Source of the DNA: Psococerastis gibbosa
Taxonomy: Eukaryota > Arthropoda > Insecta > Psocodea > Psocidae
Assembly (NCBI GenBank): GCA_963971405.1
Contig: OZ020489.1
Coordinates: forward strand, 39,856,539-39,920,538
DNA: 64,000 nt
Direction of reading: 5' to 3'
Shown here: piece by piece, positions 19,578 through 31,099 of the stretch
Layout: every line of letters begins with the position of its first letter
Position numbering within the stretch: position 1 is the stretch's first letter
The notes under the pieces: generated by a model
The model's input: only the letters and a program-made list of their open reading frames with translations
Told to the model about the DNA's origin: nothing
Databases searched by the model: none
Position numbers and translations under genes: made by a program

Positions 19578-22500
19578 ATGACCCGAATATTACAAGGCAA
19601 TCTGCAACACAGTAAGGGCGCTACGTCTGTCTTACTGAAACGTATTCAAGAACTGAAGATTGATATTGCACTAATACAAGAACCTTGGATTGGACCTGAG
19701 GGGGAGCTCCGAGGACTGGGACCTTTCAAAGGCAATATAATCTGTTCTTCATCTAATCAAAAGCCTAGAGCTGCAATTCTGAGTCGAGTAACTGCTACGC
19801 AACTGCCTCAATTTGTTAAAAGAGACCTAGTTGCCGTCATTGTCGCAAATACATCTGGTGAGCAGATCGTGCTAGCGTCGGCTTACTTCCCCAATGTGAT
19901 TGGTGGAGACCCTCCACCAAAAGAAGTTGAAGAGTTAGTCCATTTCTGCAGTGCTAAAGGCCTAGCTCTAGTTGTAAGTTGTGACTCGATCGCGCATAAC
20001 ATCGTATGGAACAGCTCCGATACCAACGATAGAGGGGAAGAGTTACTTGACTTTTTCATATCAAGCGATCTGTACGTGTGCAACAGAGGAAGTAGTCCTA
20101 CTTTTACAAATGCTATACGGGAAGAGGTTTTAGATCTCACTTTTTGTAACCGGAAAATGTCGGGATTGATACAGGACTGGAAGGTTTCATTAGAAGAATC
20201 ACTTTCTGATCACAATCACATTCTTTATGTTATTAGAGATGGCTTATCTATGAAAACGAAACGCTTCAGGAATCCAAGGAGAACAAACTGGCATGATTTC
20301 AAGGAAAAGTTGCAGTTGCATCTGAGACCCAATGCCCATGAAGAGCCCCGGAATCCTGATGAACTAGAAGAGCGTCTTTCCTCTGTGACGTCAATTATTA
20401 TGCAGGCATACGAAGAAAGTTGCCCGGAAACAGTAGTGAAGAATGATTGTACGCCACCGTGGTGGAACAAAGATATAGATACTAAAAGAAGGCTTACTCG
20501 CAGACTTTACAACAAAATGAAGCGCTCCAGCAAGAGTGAAGACGTCGATGCTTATAAGGAAGCAAGAAATCAATACAAAGCGGCACTGTCAGTGTCAAGA
20601 AGGAAGTCATACAGAGAGTTTTGCTCAAGATTAGAAAGCTTACCTGAGACTGCTCGTTTGCAAAAATGTCTAAAGAAAACACCCAACATCGGATTGTGTC
20701 CTATAGAAAGGCCGGATGGTAGTTTTACTGAAAGTGACGAGGATGCTCTGCAGCTTCTTCTATCGGTACACTTCCCGAGCTCAACATCATCAACCCCCGA
20801 TACTTCAACCACATCGGCGGAGAAAGGGGCTAGTCAAGACAAGGAGCTGTTAGCCGATAAAATCATCACTTTACCGAGAATCAGGGCCGCTATTTTTAAA
20901 TTCCTTCCCTACAAAAGTGCTGGTGCTGATGGTATCATACCAGCTATGTTGCAACATGGATACGATTCCTTGGCAGAACATCTTTTAACCATTTACAAGG
21001 CGTCTTTAAAACTAAGTTACATTCCCGAACAGTGGCAGGATGTAAAAGTTGTTTTTATTCCGAAGCCTGGAAAAATAGATTACTCCCAAGCTAAGGCATA
21101 TAGACCTATTAGCCTTAGCTCGTTTGTTCTCAAGGTTTTGGAGCGTCTAATTGAGTGGGAAATAAGAGAAGGATTACTGGACACTGAATGCCTCCACAGT
21201 GGTCAGCATGCCTATCAAACTGGTAAATCTACCGAAACAGCACTGTGTTGCTTGGTAAATAAACTTGAAAAAGCTCTCACTGAGAAAAAGATGGCACTCA
21301 CAGCTTTTTTGGACGTTGAGGGTGCCTTTGATCGTGTATCGTTTCGAGCCATTGAAAACGCACTAAGGAAGAAGAAAGTCGATCCCTGTTTGATTGATTG
21401 GACTATCAATATGCTTAGAAAGAGACGAGTGAGTGCACAGCGTGGGGACACTACTGTGAAAGTCGCCGTATCAAGAGGATGTCCTCAGGGAGGCGTGTTA
21501 TCTCCTCTACTATGGTGGTGTTTAGTTGTCGACGAATTACTAGTACTATTGACGGAGCAAGGTTACGTTGTGCAAGCCTACGCAGACGACCTAGCGATCC
21601 TCGTAATCGGATGGTTCCTTGGTACAATTTATGATATAATGCAAAGGGCACTAAACTTAATAGTGAAATGGTGTGAAGATAAAGAGCTGGGGATTAATCC
21701 TCATAAGGCAGAAATTGTTTTATTTTCTCGACGACGAAATTTGGGTCCCTTCCCCATAATCAAGATTAAAGCTCATGCTATCAAGCAATCGGATAAAGTA
21801 AAATTTTTCGGAGTGATTATGGACAAAAAACTGTTGTGGAAAGAACACTTAGACGCTTGCGTGAAGAAGGCTCTGGCTACTTTCTTTGTGATCAGACGTA
21901 CCTTCAGCTCCACGTGGGGCCTTAAGATTCCGCTAGTAAGATGGCTGTACACAGCTATCGTCAGACCTATAATAGCATATGGTTGCATTATCTGGTGGCG
22001 GAGAACACAGCTTCTAACGGCTCAGAATGCTCTGCAGAAACTACAACGTCTGGCATGTATAGGCGCTACTGGGGCATTCCGGTCAACACCCACGAAAGTG
22101 CTTGAGGTGCTTCTGGACTTTCCACCCCTGCACCTTTATATTCAACAGAGAGCCATGATCTCATACAATAGACTACTATTAGCCGGAATTCGGGCTGGAA
22201 CCCCGTTATATGACATTGACGACATTGTTTGCTTGCCACATGATCGGATACAGACCAGAGTTAGCCCTGACGATTGTATGATCTCAAAAGTACCAACGAG
22301 ACAAGAGTGGGAAACAAACTCAATCCTCCCATCAATGCCCAGTGTCATCTTTTATACCGATGGCTCTTTGATGGACGGTAGGGCCGGAGCCGGAGTCTAT
22401 TGTGCGCGGCCACCCATTTCCATTTCTATTCCCCTTGGGTGTTACGTATCAGTATTCCAAGCGGAAGTTTATGCCATTATGTGTGCTCTAGAAGAGTGTG

Positions 22501-23192
22501 TTCGTCTACCGCCAGGCACTAAGATATGTATTTGTTCAGACAGCAGAGCAGCCATCATGGCATTGTCAAATTAGAATGTAAAGTCATCATTAGTAGCGGA
22601 CTGCAGGAGATTGTCTACTGTCATACAACAGCACCATTCAGTTGAACTAATGTGGGTACCTGGTCACAGCAATGTGCATGGAAATGAAGAGGCTGATGGA
22701 CTCGCGAGAGGGGCTTCGGCAGTACCACCGGAGGGACCTGAACCTTTTCTACCAGTTGGCCCCTCGCGACTAAAGCAGCGTCTTGAAACAAACTTCCGGG
22801 AAGATTTTGTGAAACAATGGCGTGCGGCGAAAATAAGCAGCTATCCGAAGCAGCTTGTAACTGACCCGTGTAAAAGTTATGGTCTTCACCACTTGTCTGC
22901 AAGTAGGAAGACCATCAGAACAGTGACTGCTCTTCTCACTGGACATGGGCCTTTCCGTCGGCATTTGGCAAGAATGCTCACCATTGAGAACGTGAACTGC
23001 CGGTTTTGTGAACTAGGGGAGGAGACTTCGGAACACATCCTGTGCGATTGCCCTTGTTTCTGGAGGGAAAGGCTAGAGACTTTCGGAAGTGCCTTCCTGA
23101 ACGTCTCTCAGCTGATTGACGTGAAACTTTTATTGATGTTAAAGTTTGTGAACAGAACTAAATTGCACGAACGCTTGGAGCGTAATGTGTAA
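19578..23192 (+). pseudogene. LOA-type LINE ORF2 (endonuclease-RT-RNase H) with one stop
   Basis: The frame is continuous for 1205 codons apart from TAG at 22572-22574. The endonuclease opens with GNLQHSKGA and IQEPW, and has LSDHNH near 20205. The usual DxNAH motif reads CDSIAHNIVW, so the Asn is replaced by Ile. RT: FLDVEGAFD, GCPQGGVLSP and YADD (about residue 669). RNase H: FYTDGS, QAEVYAI, CSDSRAA, then after the stop WVPGHSNVHGNEEAD. A C-terminal knuckle follows (CRFCELGEETSEHILCDCP). The stop removes the last RNase H residue and the knuckle, so this copy is probably dead but recent. EN-RT-RNase H order with this N-terminus fits LOA better than R1 or Jockey. Confidence 0.88.
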
Positions 23193-23476
23193 TTTATAGA
23201 ATTTATAGTTTAAAAAAATATAATGTGTCAAGACTGCTCAACGGGTTTAAAAAACCTACGTCAGCATCAAATATTCAATAATAGAATAGAATAGAAAAGG
23301 TGCATAATGTGTAGGGAGGGGGCAACATTAAAAGTCACTGGAATGAATATTCTCACAATCAGATAAAATGTGAACTGTTACGACGAGATAGTTACTGTAG
23401 TTACTTTAAAAACAGTGAAGATTGACACAATAGCAGTCACTTAATAACTAAGGTGATCAAGCATGTGGCTCAATAT

Positions 23477-23620
23477 CTACAACACAAGACATAACCAGCC
23501 GACAATAAGCATCGTGCCGCCTACAGGCGTATATTTGCGAAACCTGGTGTCCCCAGTAAAAGCGTCGTAGTAGCATGTGCCGCAGAATAGGATCATGCCT
23601 ACCGTGAAAAATGTCCCGGC
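23477..23620 (-). CDS. TMEM256: TMEM256 homolog (DUF423), terminal exon
   Basis: The acceptor on the minus strand is TATATTTCAG; the exon encodes AGTFFTVGMILFCGTCYYDA then PVGGTMLIVGWLCLVL and stop TAG. This matches the last two membrane helices of human TMEM256 ([36 protein letters not shown]). An LOA LINE landed about 170 bases beyond the stop codon. Confidence 0.92.
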   Translation of the reverse strand, partial: AGTFFTVGMILFCGTCYYDAFTGDTRFRKYTPVGGTMLIVGWLCLVL

Positions 23621-23829
23621 CTGAAATATAAAAGAAACCAGATTTTTATTTTCGGTTTTGATAGCAGTTGAAATTAAGTGTGTCATGAAAAATTTAATAG
23701 GGTCAATAAGGGAACTCAACAGGCTACTTGACAGTTATAACAATAAAATATAAAATGTGCTTGATAGGTAGCTTATTATACAATAATATTGCAAGTATTA
23801 ATTATAAGTTCATTTATTTGGTTCAGCCT

Positions 23830-24440
23830 CGTACATGGTCAAATAGACCATAACACTCCTACTCCCCATGTGTCCTCGATGTCAAACTATACCGGCTACA
23901 AGCGATAATGATACAGGCGAAAGCATGACTTAGCCAAGTACAGATACGAGTCAAAAAATCCGAGGCAAGTAGGAGGAGACAACAAAGGCTGTGTGAGACG
24001 GCGCATTGTCATGACGCAGTTTCCATGACGCTCGGATCTCTTTACGGACGCGGGTGACTCTGTGATTAAGCCTTTAAAGGACTTCCTTATAAAATTTAGC
24101 ATTGACAGTCTGGCCAGTAGGTACAAAACTCGTGGTGTACAATTGAGGAGCTTGGTTACAAACGTGGCCAATCCCATTTTTTCACAAAATGGGGTTTTGA
24201 TCCGACCTTGCAGAAAATTTTAATGTCCACCTGCACGTTGTAAAATAAAGTGACAAAAGCAGCCACATTGCGCACAGAAGCGCTGAGAAGTCTACGGTTA
24301 GCTATAAACTTAATGCAAGTTTCAACAGAAAATCCGCTCTCCTGAATAATTCTACAACTTGGAGTTGGCCATGTTTGTAAACAGCCTCCTCAATTCCTCT
24401 TACATCAATATCGGCTCATTACTTTCTGGACAAACCCTGT
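23830..24440 (-). pseudogene. mariner/IS630-type transposase remnant
   Basis: On the minus strand one frame reads HDNAPSHTAFVVSSYLPRIF, the DDE motif around the second catalytic Asp (HDNAPAHT in mariners). Upstream, in other frames, are pieces resembling ILYKEVL and VTRVRKEI. Several frameshifts; dead. It lies in the last TMEM256 intron. Confidence 0.6.
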
Positions 24441-24480
24441 AGTAGGACTATGGTACTGAAAAAACGCAAGGCTTCCATAC

Positions 24481-24599
24481 CGTCTTAGGATGGCGGCTCA
24501 GTGGCAATCCCATTAAAGCTAGTGAATGAAAGAAATGGTATCTGTTGGCCGTCTCGTAAACTCGCTTCCGCTCTTCGAGGCCCGGTTTCACCAGTAATG
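24481..24599 (-). CDS. TMEM256: TMEM256 homolog, third exon
   Basis: Bounded by a CATTCCAG acceptor and a GTATGG donor on the minus strand. It encodes KRVYETANRYHFFHSLALMG followed by LPLSRHPKT, equivalent to human [20 protein letters not shown]. The first codon (Ser) is split with exon 2 (phase 1), and the exon ends in phase 0, joining exon 4 exactly. It has no Met, so a simple ORF search would miss it. Confidence 0.9.
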
Positions 24600-24699
24600 C
24601 TGGAATGATATAAAAGGTTCAGGATCTAACATTCAAATCAATCAATCAATCAAATATATTTCCAAACGCACAGTTACACTTTGTTGTTTCACTTCCCTA

Positions 24700-24865
24700 T
24701 GGGGTAGGCTCTTTTTAATAATTTAATAATTCTGGTTTGCCCGAGACTAACAGAAGCTGTGTCCCAGACAGACCTCTCAGATGCCAATGACTAGGCCATC
24801 CAGGCTGCAATGTTTTTGGATCAACGTGTCCTAGACCCGGACATGTTAAGTAAGTAGAACTAAAC
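24700..24865. repeat. Repeat, inverted copy at 6768-6860
   Basis: GTTTTTGGATCAACGTGTCC and GACCCGGACATGTTAAGTAAG are complementary to sequence near 6770-6815. Confidence 0.5.
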
Positions 24866-25273
24866 TATTAATAATTTCCAGCTGTATTTTTTTTTGCTAA
24901 TGGGCTGTGGCGAACCTATACATCTGCACTCGAGAACTTCTGTTGCAACTATTCGAGATACAATCTTTGAAGTCTGCGTAGACCCACTGAAGATGTCGAC
25001 CGCAGCTGTTGACGAAACGCTAGGAACAATGCTTCTAAATCAACTACAGCTCACCAGCCAGTATTTGACAGCAGCCGTGGAAGCCTTTATAATTATATTG
25101 TGGTGGAATATCAACAATAGTTTTAACGGGTAGCCTGTTACGACTTCACTGGCAAGCTGTAAGAAAGTTTGCGATAGCTAACATTAATGTTATTAATGTT
25201 AATGGTCTGTTTATAGTAAGATGGCGCTGAAAGAACAGCACAAGAAGTGTAATGGAATTTTCTATTGTTCATA

Positions 25274-25668
25274 GGCGCCCATTCCACCGACCAGCTAGGG
25301 CTATTTACAAAAACGGTGACGTGGTAGCAGACATTCAAGACTTAGGTGGCGTTTCCACCGATCTCGCATTGCAGAATGCAAATGACATTGACGGAAATGT
25401 TTGTTTTTCTTTTTATAGAAATCTATTAAAATGTTTGTAATTAACATATCCCATGACGCCATTTTTTAATTTTAGTTAGTTTGTTTGTGATTTTACTGTA
25501 TGATCATTGATCAATTTTAACTATCGCATAGAGGAAAACAAACATTTCCGTCAATGTCAATTGCATTCTGCAATGCGAGGTCCATGGAAACCCCGACTAA
25601 GTCTTGAATGTCTGCTACCACGTCACCGTTTTTGTAAATAGCCCTAGCCGGTCGGTGGAATGGGCGCC
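25274..25668. mobile_element. Composite MITE M6 (MITE within MITE)
   Basis: Outer arms GGCGCCCATTCCACCGACC / GGTCGGTGGAATGGGCGCC run about 70 bp to the GACATTCAAGACTTA word, flanked by ATA on both sides (25271-25273 and 25669-25671). An inner element occupies 25345-25597. It lies in TMEM256 intron 2. Confidence 0.85.
25345..25597. mobile_element. Inner MITE of the composite M6
   Basis: It has its own inverted ends (GGTGGCGTTTCCACCGATCTC and the complement ending GGAAACCCCGAC) and the M1-type core with CATGACGCCATTTTTTAATT and ATGATCATTGATCAATTTT. The outer arms meet at a palindromic GACTTAAGTC-like centre, which was its target. Confidence 0.75.
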
Positions 25669-25756
25669 ATAATAATATTTATTGGGATATAACAATGCTC
25701 TTCTTAGCTTAAAGCTCTGAAACAAAATATATACATAGAACAATACAAGCACTTAC

Positions 25757-25934
25757 AATGGGCTCCATATGCACCCAGGCCCACAGCTGCAGCGCCTGAT
25801 AACCCAGCAAGTCTTATGAATGGACTGCCCGAGAACGCGATCCGACTCACATCCAGGTTCTTGAGATGTGCAGGAATATCAACAATTGCCTTAACCGGGC
25901 TGTTGCCGTTTGAACCTGGCATGACTGACCCCAC
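25757..25934 (-). CDS. TMEM256: TMEM256 homolog, second exon
   Basis: Minus-strand acceptor TTGTTGCAG, donor GTAAGT. It encodes a hydrophilic linker (VGSVMPGSNGNSPVKA) and the first conserved helix, RLAGLSGAAAVGLGAYGAH, which matches human RLGALSGAAALGFASYGAH. Enters in phase 0 and leaves in phase 1. Confidence 0.92.
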
Positions 25935-26579
25935 CTGCAACAAAATATCATGTGTTTTATGTATGGAGATTAATTGAACAGTTCATAGAAGAACACATAA
26001 GTTCTGACAAAAAGCGAGCCACAGCTGGGTTTGTGACTATATATTTTTTAAGCATTTTAGAGCCGACAATACCATCCAATATACTGTATATTTATTTCTT
26101 TAAGCCACCAACATGCACACATGCTCAATTTCAGCCATCTCGGTAAAACAAGGGTCAAACATATTTTAGTTGTATAATGGACAGTAGTATTGTTATGACT
26201 TAGGACATAGCCAGTTTTTATATCATTGCCTTGCATCCTCTCAGCATGTTTACATTTACATTTTTCCTCATTTTAGGAGAAGCGTGTTTACCCCATAATT
26301 AGCCACATGATACCATAAACCACTGTATTGCATGAAATGAGCCTGCTTCTTACCAAGGGAATTGAGAATATTGCTATAGTCCAGAGCAAGGCAACAGCAA
26401 ATAATTTAGATTTAAACTGCAACAAAATTAATGTGAACCGTTAGTAGGCCTGCTGTGATTGGGAAATCACGTAGGCTCTTATGGAACCTTTATATTTATG
26501 ATAAATAATAAAACAGTAAATTGGAACATTGGCTAGAGATGAACAAATAAAAATATGTAGCCATAGATCTCTCTCTCAC

Positions 26580-26700
26580 AATTAACTGGGTTGTCCCGGG
26601 ACAGCCTGCTTTACATGTTTACCGAGGCAAATTGTGAAAAATGGATATTGTGGTACTTGAATCAATAACCTTTCGGGTGAAAGTAAGGTATAACGGTATG
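26580..26700 (-). repeat. SINE copy, degenerate
   Basis: CGGGACAGCCTGCTTTACATG and AATAACCTTTCGGGTGAAAG match the SINE copies at 33199-33380 and 54012-54200. Confidence 0.55.
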
Positions 26701-26752
26701 GTACATATCGATATACATATACAATACTCCTAGGTATGCTATTATTTTTATT

Positions 26753-26950
26753 ATTTATTTTATTAATTGGGGTACAGGTGTTACCTGTGTGCCTATTGGC
26801 ATATTGTGCCCCCTACAACAAAGTATCTACATCACTTTCTTGAGGCCTATCTCCCTCAGGAGAGCCAGGATCTTGAGGGGATTCAGAAGTGGCAGGTCTT
26901 CTACATGTAACTGCAAGCTTCCCGAGCATGCATGCTGGGTATCGTAAGAG
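26753..26950 (-). repeat. LINE 3' end, reverse orientation
   Basis: Complement of 27542-27715 with high identity (for example AATTGGGGTACAGGTGTTACC, CTACAACAAAGTATCTACATC). Inverted relative to the neighbouring + fragment. Confidence 0.65.
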
Positions 26951-27089
26951 ATCTGCCTGTCTTTTCCTGCTGTAACCATACCATTGGTCATGGCTTCATG
27001 GACATGGCAAAATCAAACCACATGAGAATTTTTCTCTGAATAATCTAAATTATGGCTACATTCAGAAGCCCGTATTCTCTAACATGATG

Positions 27090-27755
27090 CTTTACAGGGG
27101 CTATGTAATCCTGTCCCACTGCAGCAATGGAGATAGTACTGGACTTCCCACCCCTCCATGTTGCAGTGGAAACTTCAGCAGAAATGGCATTACTAGGAGT
27201 GGAAGGGCAATTAAGAGAGACTCAGCCTCTCTGACTACGTCTGACCACTGCCTGGATATGCCAAGCGATAGAATCCATCCAAAATACTGTTTTAGGAGGG
27301 AATTCGAAACTATATTAGGGACAATGAAAGAATGCTGCGAATCAGCAGGAATTCTCAATAGTCACACAATCAAGTGGTTCACTGATGGCTCTAGGCTAGG
27401 AAGTACCAAACCAAGAACAGGCCTTGGCGTTTTTGGTCCTGGGGTTAAATATCTGGAGTCTCTTAGGGAGACAACTATAGTCTTGCAGATTCTGCAATGA
27501 AGGTGCGGAGGACCTGCGATCGCACGAAGAAGAGCAGCATGCTCGGAAAGCTTGCAGTTACATGTAAAAGACCTACCACTTCTGAATCCCCTCAAGATCC
27601 TGGCTCTCGTGAGGGAGATAGGCCTCGAGAAAGTGATATAGAAGTGATGTAGATACTTTGTTGTAGGGGGCACAATAGGCCAATAGGCTTAAGTGCACAC
27701 AGGTAAAACCTGTACCCCAATTTATAAAAAAAAAAAAAAAAAAAAATAAAAAAAA
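27090..27755 (+). pseudogene. RNase H-bearing LINE remnant with poly(A)
   Basis: One frame reads IKWFTDGSRLGSTKPRTGLG, the start of a LINE-type RNase H domain. A C-terminal knuckle-like CRFCNEGAEDL follows near 27485 and LPLLNPLKILALVREIGLE near 27575, then a poly(A) stretch from 27726. The middle of the RNase H domain is deleted. It lies in TMEM256 intron 1. Confidence 0.6.
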
Positions 27756-27759
27756 AAAA

Positions 27760-28250
27760 ATCGTAAGAGACAGTCCTAGTGCGTCTATAAGTAGGTCACA
27801 TGCTGAGGGGAATGGAGCGGACTGATAGGCCGCTGTTTGATCTATGGACATAATAACTGTGAAAGCCAGTATCACATCCTGACTAGCTTACTGTACATAA
27901 AAGCGACTCTAGAACTACTTCACATGAGAAATACTCTCCATTTACACAAGGCAAGGAATATTCACTTTTTAGATTTCCCCAGATGCAGGCTATGTCCATT
28001 CTCTCCTTCCCAAATTCGGCAATTAGATACTGTAACGATCTACCCAGTAGCCTCCGAAATACCATACGGGATTCAAGTAAGAAAATGAGCGGAATACGAA
28101 GGAATGTCTACGTATAGTAAGGAAGAATTTGGGGAAATAAATTGGGATACCCAGACCTAACTCATTAATCACTCCCTTCCCCATTAAAGGTATCCTGCTG
28201 CATGCCATTTTGCTCTTATTTTGTTTAAGAATATGCCGTCTATCTCAACT
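27760..28250 (+). pseudogene. Second LINE C-terminal remnant
   Basis: A frame with HNNCESQYHILTSLLYIKA resembles the Cys/His tail of RNase H-type LINEs (CxxC...ESxYHILxxC). Ends without a clear tail; a (TAG)n run lies at 28271-28289. Weak evidence. Confidence 0.4.
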
Positions 28251-28692
28251 TGGTGGGCCAGAGACTAAGATAGTAGTAGTAGTAGTAGTTGTGATTTGAA
28301 GTAGTGCATCGCACTAATGATTAATCCAGACACTACTGCTCTATGTCCTCTACTTTTTTACATCCTCCACAATTTTCTTTCTGAACTCCTTCAAGTTTAC
28401 AGCGTCTTTGATTGAGACAACCCCCCCCCCCCCTGACAAACCAAATCATACTAAAGACACGCAGAGAGATTACCTACAACTATGCTGTTGTTGTTTTCTA
28501 TCTACTTCAAAGCTGAATCGAACACTTCAGATCCTATAGAGCCAATTGCATGCTTAAGAAGCTTGTAACAAAAATACATACATTTTTTGTTTGAATCATG
28601 CCTAGATGTTAAACCGGTTTAACATTAGTACTCATTAGTGCTTAATGTAGCTAAAGAATACAGGAAACAGCAGAAATTTAGTTTATACTTAC

Positions 28693-28800
28693 AACTGACT
28701 TGGTAGAATTAATAACAGTTTGTGAGACGGGGTTTTTAATCAAAAGATAATCGGCCGCAGCCCAAGCTCCTCCTATGGCAGTGCCAACGCTTTCAAACAT
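28693..28800 (-). CDS. TMEM256: TMEM256 homolog, first coding exon
   Basis: TMEM256 (DUF423 family) is a small multi-pass membrane protein of unclear biochemical role. This exon starts at ATG (28798-28800) and encodes MFESVGTAIGGAWAAADYLL then INSTKSV, ending at a GTAAGT donor in phase 0. With exons 2-4 it gives 549 coding bases, 182 residues plus stop, longer than the human protein (113) owing to the N-terminal extension. The frame is open across all four exons and conserved helices are present, so the gene looks functional. Its introns have absorbed a mariner, a composite MITE, SINE and LINE pieces. Confidence 0.88.
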
Positions 28801-29266
28801 TCCTCCAAGCGTAAAAATATCACGTTTGAAAAGAAATTAAATAAATCTGACCTATTTTAATTTCTTGTTCTTGCTAAATTTTCACTTTTCAATTAAAGTT
28901 TTCAGGCCTGCTATGTTTGTTTTCGAACTTTGAAATTTTGAAACACTTTACACTTGTCATTTGTTTAATTTGTCGTCTGCTTAAAACAAAAAAATGATAT
29001 TTTCAAGCAAATAAAAGATTTAACGAATATTTCTGTTATAATTTCTTTTTTCTTAAATAATATTTAAAATGTTGTGTGATGATTTTATTTACGTGTTTGA
29101 AAAAAATTATGTAATAATATAGTAGTCTATGGTTCAGTCAGTCGCTGCTTCGCTGAGTGATTTTACTAGTTTGTCGGACCAAAATGGTAAATGAAGTTGA
29201 AATTTTATTTTACTGGACTAGCTGGCTAAATAATTTGCTTTAACTTGTTTTTTCAGACTGTCCTGG
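28801..29266. promoter_or_regulatory. Possible bidirectional promoter region
   Basis: Upstream of the TMEM256 start. On the + strand, an initiator-like TCAGTCAGTC at about 29133 precedes CCAAAATG followed by GTAAAT, and a TTTTTTCAG acceptor, nine bases and a GTAAGT donor at 29247-29270. These could be short non-coding 5' exons of the + strand gene that resumes at 36447. No transcript evidence is available. Confidence 0.3.
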
Positions 29267-29269
29267 TAA

Positions 29270-31090
29270 GTTTTAACAATATTTAAATGATTATTTTTCC
29301 CCAAACCTTGTTACAAGTCAGCATAAGGTTATTTTCCAAAGTAGCCTGAAAATATAAAATACAACAAAATGGTCTGTTATTTGCATTAAAATTAACAAAT
29401 ACAGCCTTGGGCTCATTTAAGTGGAGTTTCATTATTAATGTGCACAGTTAAATCGTTTAATAAATACCTAAAAATTACAACGCATTGAAAATGCACTATT
29501 GAACAGCTGATTCCCCTGGCTTTGTCCCATGTTGGAGCTTGCGTTTGTAGCAAACGCCATCTTGAGGTAATGCGATTTTTAAGGAAAAATAGTTTGTAAT
29601 TATTCACCCTACACATGTTATTAATTTCCAGGTTCTTTATGTTATTTTGCCTCTGCGCCTACTGATGTCTTGAAATCAACCAATATATCTAACCCGGTAG
29701 TTTTCCACTTTTCTGCGGTTCAATATGTAATTTTCCAATAGTCGTACAGTAATTAAAATAAGGCTTAAATTATATATTCCATACAGATCTCCTCTTGTTC
29801 TTCAATATATCTCACTTTCTCACTTTACGGGTTAAACACATTACTCTGCCAGATCTGATTCCCTTTGATCAATACTCAATAATCAGCCTCATAGGCTTTT
29901 TCCAATACAAATACAGAATTCTTGCAGTGTTCAATTTAACTTTGGGCAATTTGTATTCAAATATCGAACAGTATTGACCAAAGTAATTTACTATTCTGTT
30001 GTTGACTAAAATCAATGGTAAGTGACTGATACATTTGTATTTTGTACTGAATCAGCTTTCACTGCAAATATAATTAGGTCTACTATTAAAACTCATCAAA
30101 TAGGAGTTTATTCTTATATTTTTTTACACGGGAAGCAGCTTCCTCTAGGATTGATTTACCACCATTATGAAAGAAGGGGAAAAGACCGAATTGTGTGCTG
30201 TTCCCACGCCTTCCACATTCGTGGCCAATCAGTGTTATTGAGGGCCACGCACATTATCAAAATGTAGAAGGGACATTTCCCACGTGCTCTTATTAAGCTC
30301 TACGATCGATATTTGCTGAGGCTTTATTTTAAGCATACACGTTTTTGTGCCACTTGTCAACTCCCGTGGAGTATTTGTTATTTAGGTATTATGAAACATT
30401 TCTAATCCAAACATCAACATACTTTCTCTGTCTTAAAAATACTTTGGTGGCTATGACCCACCGGCTACATACTAATGACTCCAAAGTACTATAATATGTA
30501 AGATGTATTACATAGCTAGTCATAGATAGTCATAGATAGACATAGATAGGCATAGATAGTCATCATGAATATATTTAAATACGCTCGACATCACGGACCC
30601 TACCTAACCACCACTACGCATTATCTGCTTTCCCATTAAGTTTATTTGTGGAGGTATTGAATTGTCGCTTGATTTGTTAAAACTGGTAGTTATTACGCCA
30701 TTTGCAGTAAAGTCTGGACGCCGTCGTGTGTGATAAGTAGCCCTTAGGCATTTTGATAATGAACTGGACTTTTAGTGACTCTGGTAGTATTGATAAGAAA
30801 TATTGAGTGGAATATTGATATTGTTGAGTGCAGGCCAGAAAATTCAGATATCTTAGAAATTTAATAGCATTAAAAAATCTACGGTAAGTCACACGTCACA
30901 GCCGAAAAATCACAGTAAGTTGACGGAGGCATACTGTGTAAGTGCTATGCGAACAACAGTTGTCTCATAAATTATACCTATATATGCAATGCGAGCTTTC
31001 GTATGTATCTATCATTTGTAAGATGACTGTTGATAGCGTAACACTAGCACAGTAAGATGAGTCAGGACATGTAGGGTAGTGTAGGGATCC
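29270..31090. other. Probable intron or intergenic DNA; small tandem repeat
   Basis: No gene was recognised. A short tandem array of a 10-bp unit (TCATAGATAG) occupies about 30518-30565. Confidence 0.4.
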
Positions 31091-31099
31091 AAATTTTTA

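Larger units (their letters stand above)
17738..23290 (+). mobile_element. Full-length LOA-type LINE with 13-bp target duplication
   Basis: Flanked by the perfect direct repeat ATAGAAAAGGTGC (17725-17737 and 23291-23303). It holds a 5' UTR of about 760 bases, ORF1, ORF2 and a short 3' UTR ending in an (AATAG)n-like tail. Host sequence downstream of the TMEM256 gene continues on either side. Confidence 0.85.

Noticed and set aside
24894-25133. 79-codon plus-strand frame between TMEM256 exons 2 and 3
   Set aside because: It lies in the antisense of a TMEM256 intron with no recognisable motif.
30518-30565. CRISPR-like repeat array
   Set aside because: A simple 10-bp tandem repeat without unique spacers, in an insect genome.
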